DNA of 64,000 bases from Clarkia xantiana subsp. parviflora (Eukaryota > Streptophyta > Magnoliopsida > Myrtales > Onagraceae). Below, piece by piece: positions 23,676 to 34,689 of the stretch; position 1 is the first letter of the stretch; each line of letters begins with the position of its first letter. Made by a program: the position numbers and the translations under genes. The notes under the pieces were generated by a model. It searched no databases, was not told the DNA's origin, and saw nothing but the letters and a program-made list of their open reading frames with translations. The stretch is taken from assembly GCA_036873135.1 (NCBI GenBank), contig JAPTYO010000017.1:11594001-11658000 (forward strand). The letters are read 5' to 3'.

Positions 23676-23835
23676 ATATAATTTGAACCAGCCCGCCATG
23701 GTTACCCTTCCTTGTATTTAATATCATCCCTGCTCTGCTCCTGTCCTCAATTTCTAATACCGCTGTTAAGCTAAACCACCTATCTTTCTACCATCACCAC
23801 TTCACTTGGCTCTCAAATCCTTCGTTTCTTCATCA

Positions 23836-24477
23836 ATGGTGGTTTCTCTAGGCCCTGGCAAGTTCTACGGTAGCAGCCTCCCAAGGCCCCGGATCTACAC
23901 CGACGTGAAGTTCAACGATGAGCGGGTGGATCCTCCAGCGTCAGTCCTTGACCCGCTTCTCGCCTGGGCAACAGATGCCCACTGGTCCATGGGCGGCCTC
24001 AACTTCAAGCACCTCCGACACCAAGGCCGGATTGAGGGTAACGTCAAGAAGCTCGTAGCCGAGCGCGAGAGTATCGCCCGGAAGAAGAAGAAGCGACTTT
24101 CCAGCAAGAGGGCGGCCTCTCTGACTCCACCTCCTGCTCCGATCGCGGCAAAGAGGAGGAAGTATATGGCAGTCTCTGAGGAGGAAGATTTGGTAGTGGA
24201 GGAAGAATTGGGATTAGAATCCTCGGTGGTGGTCGAGACGAAGAAGATGCCTGTGAGGAAGCTTTATGACGAGTTCAACAAAGTGGCAAGAGAAAGCAAA
24301 AGGATGGTGGAGAGTAACGGCGTTGGTGGTGCGGTGGTCAGAGATCTGAACAAGGAGAAGATTGGAGAGAAGAGTGCTTCTATTTGTGGAACCAGGACCT
24401 CACCTAGGGCTGCAGATATTGGTTCTGTGGCTCCAATTAAGACTAGGCCTTCAAGGAGACTCGTTAAACGTGGCTAA
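23836..24477 (+). CDS. Conserved plant basic protein, probably nuclear, function unknown
   Basis: A single-exon gene of 213 codons, the only uninterrupted host-like ORF here. I chose the ATG at 23836 (Met-Val-Val-Ser-Leu-Gly-Pro-Gly); the open frame extends upstream to a TTG at 23806, but that is not a plant start. The first 70 residues look like a conserved domain (GPGKFYGSSLPRPRIYTDVK, then a region with WSMGGLNFKHLRHQGRIEGN). Lys/Arg-rich clusters follow at about residues 80-92 (ARKKKKRLSSKR) and 103-108 (AAKRRK), which suit nuclear localisation, then acidic and basic low-complexity regions. The end is TRPSRRLVKRG. I recall similar unnamed plant proteins but no established function. E2F- and MSA-type sites upstream hint at dividing-cell expression. 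The gene lies between dead elements, yet its frame is intact. Confidence 0.8.
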   Translation: MVVSLGPGKFYGSSLPRPRIYTDVKFNDERVDPPASVLDPLLAWATDAHWSMGGLNFKHLRHQGRIEGNVKKLVAERESIARKKKKRLSSKRAASLTPPPAPIAAKRRKYMAVSEEEDLVVEEELGLESSVVVETKKMPVRKLYDEFNKVARESKRMVESNGVGGAVVRDLNKEKIGEKSASICGTRTSPRAADIGSVAPIKTRPSRRLVKRG

Positions 24478-25035
24478 TTCCAGCGGCTCCATCTTCATGG
24501 CTCTGCTAGTACAGTTTAATGGAGTGAGTCTTCTTGTTCTAGTTGAGGTATTAATTAGACTATAAGGAAGAAGATGAAAGTTTCAAATTTGCAATTGAAA
24601 TGTATCAAGGAAACAGATTCTGCTGCTGATCATGCTAATTTATGTCTCTAATTGAAATTGAGATTTGTTCTTTATTTAGGGTTGTATCTGCATAACACTT
24701 GAAAATGATAAGGTGAAGAACTGCGGGTCTGGAATCCAGACCAAGAATGAATTTCTCGTTTTGTTAGTCCTTTCGGAGTTGGAAAGGTTAAAACTTTGCA
24801 CCAATAAAAGAGAACTCTTGTGCAGATGCTAATATATATATCTAGGTCTCAATACCCAAGTGTTTAGCCATCCAATCCAAATCCATTTCATAACAAGCAA
24901 TATTACTTACAAGACAAGCCAGTATAGTAGTGTATATTAGGAGAATATGAATTTGCCAAGCTATCAACTTTACAACCCACCAGCAAAACAAAGAAATGCA
25001 ATGCTTAAGGATTTGAGCATAGTTCTTTCAAGCTT
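24478..25035. other. 3' flank of the host gene, no other gene seen
   Basis: Probable 3'UTR and spacer. Poly-A-signal-like aataaa occurs in ccaataaaag near 24803. No further coding region is recognised before the mannanase fragment. Confidence 0.35.
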
Positions 25036-25039
25036 TCTT

Positions 25040-25311
25040 TCAGTTGACACCATCGGTGGATTCTTCCTAATCTACAAGAATGTTCGGTTATTATCTGATA
25101 AGTCAATGATCTCTGGCAAGGCACAATCCCAAAATCTTCATTGTACTGAACTGCCACGCCAAAGCTCCATCTCCAGCCCCATTTTTCATTGCAGATTCAT
25201 GGATCTCATCAAATATGATTTTGAAGAACCTGTCTTGCTTCGATGGTTGGAAGTCTGGGTTCAGGTCTGAATATCCAAATTCAGTGAACATCACAGGCTC
25301 AAAATCTTGAC
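25040..25311 (-). pseudogene. Mannan endo-1,4-beta-mannosidase (GH5) C-terminal fragment
   Basis: The minus strand from 25311 starts after an AG acceptor-like site and reads PVMFTEFGYSDLN, DRFFKIIFDEIHESA, KNGAGDGALAWQF. The glutamate in FTEFG fits the catalytic nucleophile position of plant GH5 mannanases. After WQF the family residues continue only in another frame (NEDFGIVP, then LTYQIITEHSCRL). A frameshift, with loss of a few residues normally present there, therefore disrupts it. No upstream exons (catalytic acid/base region) were found. Intact enzymes hydrolyse cell-wall mannans and are secreted; this remnant is one exon with no signal peptide. Confidence 0.7.
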
Positions 25312-25523
25312 TATGGAACGAATTTTTGACCGATAAAGGCCTATATAAACAACCAAATACAAATATAGGCTGCATGAACAAATAATTACAAAAGTAGGTC
25401 AAACCGAGATGTCACATCTCGGTTAAGATTGAAAAACCTTAACCGAGATGTCACATCTCAGTTAAGTGGTAATTTTCCTTGATAGAAATTTCAGGCCAAA
25501 ACTGGCCAAGGGGCTGTCACCAT

Positions 25524-26271
25524 TAGTGTTATCAGAACCGGACCGGACCAGCGGTCCGATCGGGTTCGAACCGGAATCGGTGCATCCTACGGTCCGGTTC
25601 GAGCATTTCCGGACAATGTAAGCAAATTTGGTTTGTTGTCTGGTTTTTTTGAGAACCGGCCGGTTCTGCGCGAACCAGCGGTTTTGCCGGTTCGCACTTT
25701 ATGAAAAAAAATAATAAAAAATTTAAGGGTTACCTGAAAGCGCCGCCGAGACCAAGTAGATCTGGAGTCCAAGCAGCAGCAAGCAAGCAACAGCTCTCTG
25801 ATATCTCTCAACTTTTTACAAAAAAAAAAATCTCTCAACTCTCTCAAACCTCTCAACTCTGCCAAACCTTTCAAATCAAGCAGCAGCTCTCTCAAATCTC
25901 TCAACTCAAACCAACAGCACAGAGAGCCACGCCTTCAGGAGCCTCACACCAACAGCAGCGTCGCACCAACAGCAGCGTCACACCTACAGCAACCTCGCCG
26001 CCAAGGCCAATCTTGCCTCCGACCGCTCCAAATCTCGCCTCGAGCCACTCATTGGTGGAGGTTGTAATGTTGTATGGTAATAGATGGTGGAGGTTGTCCG
26101 TTCTATTTTCTTTGCTGCAAGTCTTGTCAATGTCCTGTGCAGAGCTGTGCAGCATCCCAGCACGTGTTCTGCAATGTTTTCCAGCAGAACCGGTCAGACC
26201 GGGTTCGAGCCGGTCGAACAGGGAACCGGTGGCCTGACCGGTCGACCTCTTGTCCGGTTCTGATAACACTG
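25524..26271. mobile_element. Non-autonomous hAT-like element, 748 bp
   Basis: Ends are tagtgttatcagaaccgg on the left and its inverse (read as cagtgttatcagaaccgg) on the right, matching at 17 of 18 bases. Flanks gtcaccat (25516-25523) and gtcagcat (26272-26279) match at 7 of 8 bases, and 8-bp duplications with CAGNG-type ends are typical of hAT elements. The subterminal regions are full of ccggt/accgg motifs. The interior has ctctcaa repeats and no transposase. Confidence 0.75.
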
Positions 26272-26342
26272 GTCAGCATGCACATGGCATGCTGACAGCG
26301 ACCGGACCAGATGTCTTCATCTGGTCCGATCCGGTCGCTGTC
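26272..26342. repeat. Two adjoining hairpins
   Basis: Hairpin 1: gtcagcatgc / gcatgctgac (10 bp perfect, 5-base loop) at 26272-26296. Hairpin 2: 13-bp plus 7-bp arms (gacagcgaccgga, ccagatg) with a tctt loop and one 5-base bulge at 26294-26342. Hairpin 1 begins within the right target duplication of the hAT-like element, so these hairpins flank that element rather than belong to it. Confidence 0.8.
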
Positions 26343-26410
26343 GGCCCGACAACTTTTTTTTTCTTTTTAATTTTTTTAATACCGACAGGTTCAACATTTA
26401 TTTATTTTTT

Positions 26411-28040
26411 GGGTTTATAGGTCTTTTGGTACCCTATGTTTGCCCACTTTTGGCTTTTGGTACCGCATGTTTGATTTTGCCTATTTTTTGTACCATACGT
26501 TTGCCAATTGTATACTTTTGGTCCGACCGTTAGTTGACCGTCAGTTTAACCGTTAAATAGTCACGTGACTTGCACATGCCTAGCCCAAATTTTGATTTTA
26601 TTCAATTTAGTCCTCAAATTTTTTGTCGTAACTTTTTATTTTCGCAATTTAGCCCTTAAACATTTTCAACCGCGCCTTAGGACTAAATTGACATAGCTAT
26701 GGTTAGACCCATGGCTAGGTCGGACCATGGCTAGGGTCGCCGGACCCGGACAAGCCTAACCATGGTCCGACCTAACCATGGGTCGAACCATGGCTAGGTC
26801 AATTGGACCCAATTGCTAAATTGACCAAGCCATGGTCCGACCCATGGCTAGGTCGGACCATGGTTAGGGTCGCTTGGGTCCGGCAACCCTAGCCATGGTC
26901 CGACCTAGGCATGAGTCGAACCACTGCCAGGTCAATTTAGTCCTAGGGTGTGGTTGAAAATGTTTAAGGGCTAAATTGAAAATTTTTGGGTTTATAGGTC
27001 ATTTGGTACCCTATGTTTGCCCACTTTTGGCTTTTGGTACCACATGTTTGATTTTGCCTATTTTTTGTACCATACGTTTGTCAATTGTATACTTTTGGTC
27101 CGACCGTTAGTTGACCGTCAGTTTGACCGTTAAATAGTCACGTGACTTGCACATGCATAGCCCCAAATTTTGATTTTATTCAATTTAGTCCTCAAATCTT
27201 TTATCCTAACTTTTTATTTTTACAATTTAGCCCTTAAACATTTTCAACCACACCATAGGACTAAACTGACCTAGCAATGGTTCGACTCATGGCTAGGTCG
27301 GACCATGGCTAGGGTTGCCGGACCCGAGCGACCTTAACTATGGTCCGACCTAGCCATGGGTCGGACCATGGCTAGGTCAATTTAGCAATTGGGTCCAACT
27401 GACCTAGCCATGGTTCGACCCATGGTTAGGTCGGACCATGGTTAGGGTTGCCCGGGTCCGGCGACCCTAGCTATGGTCCGACCTAGCCATGGGTCTAACC
27501 ATCGCTATGTCAATTTAGTCCTAGGGTGCGGTTGAAAATGTTTAAGGGCTAAATTGCGAGAATAAAAAGTTACGATAAAAAATTTGAGGACTAAATTGAA
27601 TAAAATCAAAATTTGGGGCTAGACATGTTCAAGTCACGTGACTATATAACGGTCAAACTGACGGTCAACTAACGATCAACTAACGGTCGGACCAAAAGTA
27701 TACAATTGACAAACGTATGGTACCAAAAATATGCAAAATCAAACATGTGGTACCAAAAGCCAAAAGTGGGCAAACATAGGGTACCAAAAGACCTATAAAC
27801 CCTTGAAAAAATAAAAAGTTAGGATAAAAGATTTGAGGACTAAATTGAATAAAATCAAAATTTGGGGCTATACATGTGCAAGTCACGTGACTATTTAACG
27901 GTCAAACTGACGGTCAACTAATGGTCGGACCAACAGTATACAATTGGCAAACGTATGGTACCAATAATAGGCAAAATCAAACATGTGGTACCAAAAGCCA
28001 AAAGTGGGCAAACATGGGGTACCAAATGACCTATAAACCC
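26411..28040. mobile_element. Palindromic Mutator-like element containing a second one
   Basis: The element starts gggtttataggtcttttggt and ends with the inverse at 28040. A perfect 9-bp target duplication (ttatttttt) lies at 26402-26410 and 28041-28049. The arms contain agtcacgtgact palindromes and stretches of ccatgg-centred palindromes (for example 26690-26940). A related copy at 26988-27802 is nested in the right arm. No transposase is present. It sits about 160 bp from the start of the PMD gene and so may be within or beside that larger Mutator-like element. Confidence 0.85.
26988..27802. mobile_element. Inner nested Mutator-like element, 815 bp
   Basis: It repeats the terminal sequence of the outer element (gggtttataggtcatttggt at the left, the inverse at 27802) and has the same inner order of motifs. 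Outer-element sequence (agggctaaattg on one side, ataaaaagttaggat on the other) resumes on both sides, showing insertion into its own family. The target duplication is imperfect (ttgaaaa-like on both sides). Confidence 0.75.
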
Positions 28041-28203
28041 TTATTTTTTTTTTCGTTTTTTTATTGTTTTTTAACTCTATAAATCACCTCATTTCTTTCA
28101 CTTACATTTCATATTCAAACTATCTTTCTCTCAACATACATTTCCTACTCTCTCACCCAACAAACATCAACTATTCTCAAATTATTACATTAAATTACCT
28201 TAA

Positions 28204-29676
28204 ATGGCTAGTGGAGAAGCCAGTTCAAGTAGGAGAGGTAGTCGCAAGAAGCAACCGATGGACTCACTTGCGCCTCTTTTATATACCCAAAATACGCACA
28301 AGTCTCAAATTGTTGACCAAGATACTGTATGTTTTGATATATATGAATGTTATATATTTATGCATACTTTAGAATTCTTTATAATATGATTTGTAAATAT
28401 AATTGTAAAAAACGTTAAAATAGAAAGTAAATTTGTAAATAGTATTTAATTTGGGAAAAATAAAATTTCTTTATAAAAATGAAAAATGTAAAAAGAAATT
28501 GATAATTATATAGAAAAGGTAAAAAAAAATTGAATTTTATGTATATATATATATCTTATATATATGTACGAAGTAATGTGTGTTACGTTATATTTGATGA
28601 TTTGTAAATAGAACTATAAAAACGTTCATTCCAAAATTATAATAAAATTTCTACAAAATGGTAATTATATAGAACATTTAATTGAATTTCATGTGTGTAT
28701 ATACATATATATATATCTTATATGTACAAACTAATAAGTAGGATGTTAAATTTTACGATTAATGAATTAGTTAGGATGATTTGCGTATACTTTTTCTTGC
28801 TTATTAATTTTGTTATTGATGATGATAGGTTAAAGACCCTAAAATGAAACAGTCCAAAGTTCGAGTGGAACGTATGTGGAACGTATGTGGAAGACTGGCG
28901 TGCTAACCACAAGTTACATTGAAAGTGCGGGTTTTTAGTACGCAGGCAAGACGTCCACTATAGAGTTAGATCCTGCATTGTTGCATGCACTAGCGGAGAG
29001 GTGGCATCCAGAGAAACACACGTTCCACCTTCCACAATGTGAAATGACTTTCATGTTTACAAGACGTTTCTATGATTTTGGGGTTATGGGTTGACGGTCT
29101 GCCGGTAACCGATTCCTGCCAGCAAGAAATTGACGAAGATGTTGATGTAAACAGTAACACTAAGGATGTATTCAGTAGTCTCTTCCACGTAGTGCCCGAA
29201 AAAGAATATTTAAAAAAAAATACAACTTAAATTAGAGTAACTTATTTGAAGAAGAACTGGAAGGTAGAAGAATATGATCGCGATATCAAGACAAACGAAC
29301 ATTTTGTAGCACAGTGTTGGGCTATGGCATATATAATGATACTCTTAGGAGAAACTTTGTTAGCAAATGCTAGGGCGGGGTATTTACCTCTTGAGTACAT
29401 ACATTTCTTGCGTGATTGTGAAATGTGTAGTCAATACAGTTGGGCGTCAGCTGTATTGAGTTGCACATATAGATGTCTTTGTAGGTGGGCGAGTAAGAAA
29501 AAGCAAACTGATCTCCCAATTTGCGGTGTGCTCCTACAGGTATTAAGAATATTTTCCAAATGAATGTTTATAATCTGTATTTTATAGGTTGGTTACAACG
29601 TGCTAATTTTCCATTTAATGTAGGTCTGCTGTTGGATGCATATAGGAGTTGGTAGACCGAAAATGCTGACTCCACA
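28204..29676 (+). pseudogene. Plant mobile domain (PMD, MAIN-like) gene, 5' part
   Basis: Exon 1 (28204-28327) starts ATG-Ala-Ser-Gly and contains LLYTQNTHKSQIV, resembling the start of MAIN/MAIL-type proteins. A gtatgt intron ends in an AG at 28828. Exon 2 contains ELDPALLHALAERWHPEK and then HTFHLPQCEMTF, the signature start of the plant mobile domain, with a frame change before WVDGLPVT. A later exon (frame 29246-29541) reads HFVAQCWAMAYIMILLGETL and WASAVLSCTYRCLC, ending at a gtatta donor. The next exon begins at 29624 with VCCWMHIGVGRPKM and is cut at 29676 by element E. A TATA-like ctataaat lies at about 28077. PMD proteins act in silencing and development in plants and also occur inside transposons. 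Frame changes and the insertion make it dead. Confidence 0.7.
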
Positions 29677-30393
29677 TGATGGATATACACCCACCTTGAC
29701 CCGATTTGACCCGACTTAATTACTGCACGGACCCAAAGACGGTTCTAAACCGAAACTTTGAAAACCTCGAACCCGAAAAAGTCCACCAATGAAAGGTCGG
29801 GCGAGGTTAGATCGCCCGGCAAAGGAATAAGTTCGGCTAGGGACACCCCCTAACCGAACATTTTTCGGCCCGGAAGGCCTCCCTCCGGGCCACGCTGTTC
29901 CCAAACTCCCCAAAAACATTACCAACTCTTCTGATGCTTAGTAAGGCCTAATTTCTCTTTATCTTAATTAATGCATGATTAACGGACTAATACTGCAATT
30001 AGCAAACTAATGACCCAAGAGTCCTATAAATAGGATCATTGGCCATTCATTTCAAAAAAGTTCCCAAGTTGAATTTGCTCTAGATTCTCTCTAGACATTC
30101 TCTCTCTCTAGCAAGTTCTCATTTAGGCATCGGAGTGGGCTCACCAAGCACCCCCCCTTTTCTCGGTAGCCCCTTTTGCACGTGGACGTGGAAAAGGACT
30201 CGAACTCGAAGTTGGGAAACGGATATCCTGCGAGACGTTTTTATAGGTTTACGAGGAAGAAGAACTATCTTGGAGCTAAGGACAGCATTATGTGAGAAAC
30301 ATCCATACAGGTCCACGGGGATCATCACAATTCTGTCGGGTGCCGACCGATTGGTTCACGCAAAGCCGAACCGATTGGAAGCGTGTCCCGACA
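29677..30393 (+). repeat. 5' LTR of element E
   Basis: TGATGGATAT to CCCGACA. A TATA box (ctataaata) lies at about 30024, giving the expected promoter inside the LTR. It differs from the right LTR at many positions and lacks a roughly 33-bp duplicated segment found there, so the element is older than element A. Confidence 0.9.
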
Positions 30394-30394
30394 G

Positions 30395-30412
30395 TGGCGC
30401 CGTCTGGCTGAC
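30395..30412 (+). other. Primer binding site of element E
   Basis: TGGCGCCGTCTGGCTGAC starts one base after the LTR. The first nine bases are the same as in element A's primer site, supporting a common lineage. I do not assign the tRNA with certainty. Confidence 0.7.
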
Positions 30413-30443
30413 TCGAACAAAAAGCCAAAGCCACCGCGAGAAA

Positions 30444-31075
30444 ATGTCATCAATTCAGGGAATAAACGGAGGACTTGGTTCATAATGTGAATCATCAAGA
30501 GGATGGAAGGAGTATGCAGCCGAATTAGACAAGGCATCAATCCAGAGGCCACCTAGCACACAGAAACTGGAGGCCGAAATCCAATTCACCAAAAGGAGAC
30601 AACCAGCTCCACATTCCAATAACATTCCTTATAGACGAAAGACTAAAGACTAAAGGGGTACAATGGAATACTAAGGATTACAACCATAAACAGGTACGAG
30701 ATGATTCCATCCGCAACGCACCAGAAGTTGAAGTTCCCAAACGACACTGGTGTAGGAGAAGCCCTAGGAGGAAGCAGCACTACCACAGGAGGAAGCAGCA
30801 GCGCTGACTGCACTGCTTAGAGAGTTCAAGGACATATTCGCTTGGTCCCCTAGCGGTATGTCAGGAATAAGCAAGGATGTGATATCACACAAGTTAGGTT
30901 CAGGAAAACGAGCAATAACGCAAAAGTAAGACCAATAGGTGGAAACAAGAAGGTGGAAATACAAGAAGACGTGGGGAAACTGCTGGAGGCAGGTTTCATA
31001 AAAGTGAACAACTACCAAACATGGGTCGCAAACCCTGTATTGATAAAGCCAAACGGAAACTACACGGATGAAAAA
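30444..31075 (+). pseudogene. Gypsy gag start and pol relic (element E)
   Basis: ATG at 30444 opens a 13-codon gag remnant (MSSIQGINGG) before a stop. At 30806-30900 the plus strand reads LREFKDIFAWSPSGMSGIS, equivalent to KEFKELFAWSPSDMPGIS in element A just before reverse transcriptase. In another frame, 30955-31070 reads EDVGKLLEAGFIK and YQTWVANPVLIKPNGN, the start of the RT domain. All catalytic parts of RT, RNase H and integrase are missing. The 300-codon minus-strand frame over the same bases is therefore not a gene. Confidence 0.75.
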
Positions 31076-33820
31076 TGAACAAGTGCAGGAGCAGGTAATC
31101 GCCCCACCGCAACAAACCCCAGCACAGGACAAGCGCTTCCTACGGGACAGCAAACACGCCCACAGGTGGAGTCTACACAGGAGGAAAACAAACAGGTTCA
31201 AGGGCAAGTAAACACCACCAGAGGAAGAAATCCCAGTTGCGGCACAGCAGCCGAACAACCAGACAGGACCAACCCAACTCCTCAGTGACACGTCGTCAAC
31301 CTCTTCTACACCAAAAAGTTGGCCAGCAGCTGGGAAGAGAAACAAGAAGACAGCGACATGGAGTATCGCACAACTTCCTATACGGAATGTTCCCACTGGG
31401 ATTCTGATACGGAATCCCAACATATAGAGTGCCCTTTGCAGGATCGTCATACGGAGTTCCATCCTATGACACACCATTCTATAACCGACACACGCACAGC
31501 AGGCCGTCGCACCCAACACACTCGTACAAAAAACGCGAGGGTGGAAAGACATAATCCAGTTCACAAAGGAATAATTGGCAGCAAGAGAAGTGACTGGCAG
31601 CAACCAACGCCAACACTTGAACAAATTTTGGGTTAACACCCCAAAATTCCCGTCTAGGTCATGCAAGAAGATATACTACCACCCAACAAACCTCCACTAC
31701 CAATCAGCAAACACATGTAACCACTCAGCAAGCCACTACTAACGCTGAACAAACACAAGTTGCTGCTCGGCAGGCCATTGCTGCTTCCAACCAAGCAAAG
31801 CATGCTAAATAAATGATATGCCAAAGGTATGACACACTACTTACGTAAACATGCGAAAATATGTGAGTACCAATGACAGGTCCAGTACGAACAAGCGTTA
31901 TGACATGCGCGCCTAACATAAAGGAAAAAAAACGGTGTTCAACCACAACATGATAAACATACAAATACGCGAAAGGAAAACAGGAAAAGGATTTCACACC
32001 CGTCAGGAAGAAAAAGCGCCAACACCACAAGCGTGGAGGCGACAAAGAAGTCATTACAAACGCAATAAACCAGAAGTTCAATTATTAGGTACGAAGGAGT
32101 ACAGTTTCGAAACACTATAACATAATGAAGAACATCAACGAAGGGACACAACCGCAGTCGCTGCCAGACATTCCCGCTGGACAGCCAGGTTCCGCCCGCT
32201 AGCGCTGCCTACCCCCGGAGAAAACATCATCTCGACGGCAATCATCGCCAACCAAACATCGAAATCGACCAAATCCGTCGTCAACAGAAAGTGCATTCGA
32301 CAAAATACTCACTTTGAGTAAATAGTCACTACTAAAAAGAGACAGCACCAAGTCGATACTCATGAACGAGTTCCAAAAAACAACTCCGGAGACAAACCCT
32401 CGTGAAAGATATTCAAGAAAAGATTTTTAATTCCAAGAAGAAGGCAAATACCCTTTGAATCTCACTGAAAAATTCTAAGGAAAAACAAGCAAAAAGGGGA
32501 CAACAACCAAATAGCAACCCACCATCATCACAAGAAGACACAGACCAATCGCTGGCCGGAGAACCAAACACATCCAAGGAATAACAACCAAACGTGGAAC
32601 AACCAAAACAATGAAATGGGGATACACCTACCGCAAGGGGTACTAAAGGCCGTAGGCCTAACCAAGAAGGAGTAACAACACGAGGAAAATGATTCGAAAT
32701 CGACCCACGCATTAGCCGCACTCATCCACCAAGACGTAAATGCGACCTCCGTTACCCCCATCGAAAAATGCTCGTTTTCTTAATTTTCAGGTACTAGGAC
32801 AAGAAGTTGGAGATAGGAGGATCACAACCAGGATGACTTTCCCCAAAAGCCTCAGAAAATATTCTAAGGCATAGAGAAATGCAAAAAACATCAAATTCAA
32901 CAAGTACCACCACAGGGCGGCCACTACCAAACAGCGTAGCAGACTTCAAATCTAGGACACCGTAACCTAGTGCAAGGAAAAAGGGAAGGGAAATTACAAG
33001 TTTTCCTCAAGTACAGGTTCGAAAGAAGAAAGACGAATAAATAGGTCTGTATACAAAAACGATCGTCACCAAACACGCATATAAACGCAACAAGTACAAT
33101 AGGAGACCCCTATGACTCCTAAGCAAGCAGACATACTCAAGCAAAAAAGAAAGATCAGGGAGCCAAAATTTCGAATGGCAACCAAACAAGAAACAGGAAA
33201 GTGAACCACCACTCATCAAGTGTACTCGAACGGGTTCACCACAAAAAAATTGGGGAGACAGCATGAGGACAAGAGCTCCACGCTCTAACTTGCACAAGTA
33301 GACAAACTTTTTGAAGAAACAGTTCAAACCATCCAAACGGATTCTCTCTTCGCATACGGCAACAAGAATGACCCTCGCATCGCGAACTCCATACTTGGGA
33401 AAAACTCAAGTAACATACAAAAATCCAAACAGGTACACCAGGTAAAAGGTAATATCTCTATGAGAAACATGAATTCGAATAGAACAGACTACTTGAACTA
33501 AATATCAAGTTCGGATAGTCTGATCAAATCGAAGAAAGACCCAATCTGAACGGATCAAACTAGTCGCGGATAGTCTGATCCAGTCATATTGCAAGTCTAG
33601 TCCAAAAGGACAATACAAGAAAAGGAAGGCCTCTGCAAGGAGATTGATAACTCCATAACATGTTTTAACTAACAAATATCTTGAGTCAATCCAAGCATGT
33701 TTTGCAGATCATGGGGGACGCCCCATCAATAAAAAGTCGACAAAAGAACGAATCAACACAAAAACCCTGGCCAGGTTACAACAAAATTAACAAATGCACC
33801 ACCGATAAAAAGCGCTCGCC
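31076..33820 (+). other. A-rich interior of element E, no gene recognised
   Basis: The plus strand is strongly A-rich. A Gln/Thr/Ala-rich reading (31683-31810, ending at a TAA) looks protein-like, but it is isolated. Minus-strand frames are long here only because A-rich DNA gives few minus-strand stop codons. Confidence 0.4.
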
Positions 33821-33889
33821 CTGTTGCTGGACTTTGTACCTAACAGTGGCTACAACTATCAGCCTGGAGTTCCCACCAGCTGTTGCTTG

Positions 33890-34295
33890 GCCTCTACGCC
33901 GGAACATAAACCGGGTAGGGGTTCAATAACAACCTTATGAGGAGGTCAAACTTCCAAGCGTTGACCCCTATGCTAGCCTTGAAACTGGGTGGGGGTTCAA
34001 TCTCACAACCCTAGAATGGAGTTCAAATCAGCTAATGTGTTGGCCCTGCGCTAGAACATACAACGGGCAGAAGTTCATGCAACAACTCTAGATTGGAATA
34101 AACCAGCTAGTGTTTGCCCTATGCTGGAACATAAACCAGATAGAGGTTCTTATAAGCGTAGACTGGATTACCACCAGCTAGCGCACAAACCTTACGCTGG
34201 ATCAAGAACTAGGTAGAGGTATAACCAAATCAAAAGCGGATATCAATTCAGCTAGCACATTAGACTCGCACGGGAACATAAATCAGACAAAGTTT
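33890..34295. repeat. Tandem repeat in element E, about 75 bp, six diverged copies
   Basis: The anchor ggaacataaaccRggtagRggtt recurs near 33901, 33978, 34053, 34131, 34204 and 34273, with caccagctagYg between copies. Confidence 0.75.
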
Positions 34296-34689
34296 TTCAC
34301 GAAAAAACAAGTCGCAAGATATAACCTTGCCTAACAAAACACTTGGATACAACAAGTAGAGATGCAATGGCAAAATCCGAGAAACACACAAAAATGAAAC
34401 AACATGTGTTATACCCAGGCGGTACAGCAATGTGTGTTTTGAGGAATAAAAGCAAACAACAAGTCCTTACACCACATTTTTATGCATGATGCAACCAAAC
34501 AGTAATTCAAAATATGCTAGCCCCACATTGTGCGTGGTATAGCAACGTACATATACGAATAACTGCGCTGCAAGTACCATATCATACGACGACAAAAGAA
34601 CCACACAAAAGGCTAAGAGCCACCCAACTACAACAAGTAACACTATCGCTTCAAAATACCCATGCCCTGGTTCACACTAGGATGGGGCA

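Noticed and set aside
23806..23835. Upstream TTG start for the host gene
   Set aside because: Plant translation starts at ATG; the first ATG in frame is 23836 and gives the natural Met-Val-Val-Ser-Leu start.
25701..26237. 178-codon plus-strand ORF rich in Gln and Ser
   Set aside because: It lies wholly inside the hAT-like element and consists of ctctcaa and accaacagc repeats, with no transposase motif.
30764..31666. 300-codon minus-strand ORF in element E
   Set aside because: The plus strand of the same bases carries recognisable gypsy pol fragments. The minus frame is long only because A-rich plus-strand DNA yields few stops, and it is Cys/Leu-rich without any domain.
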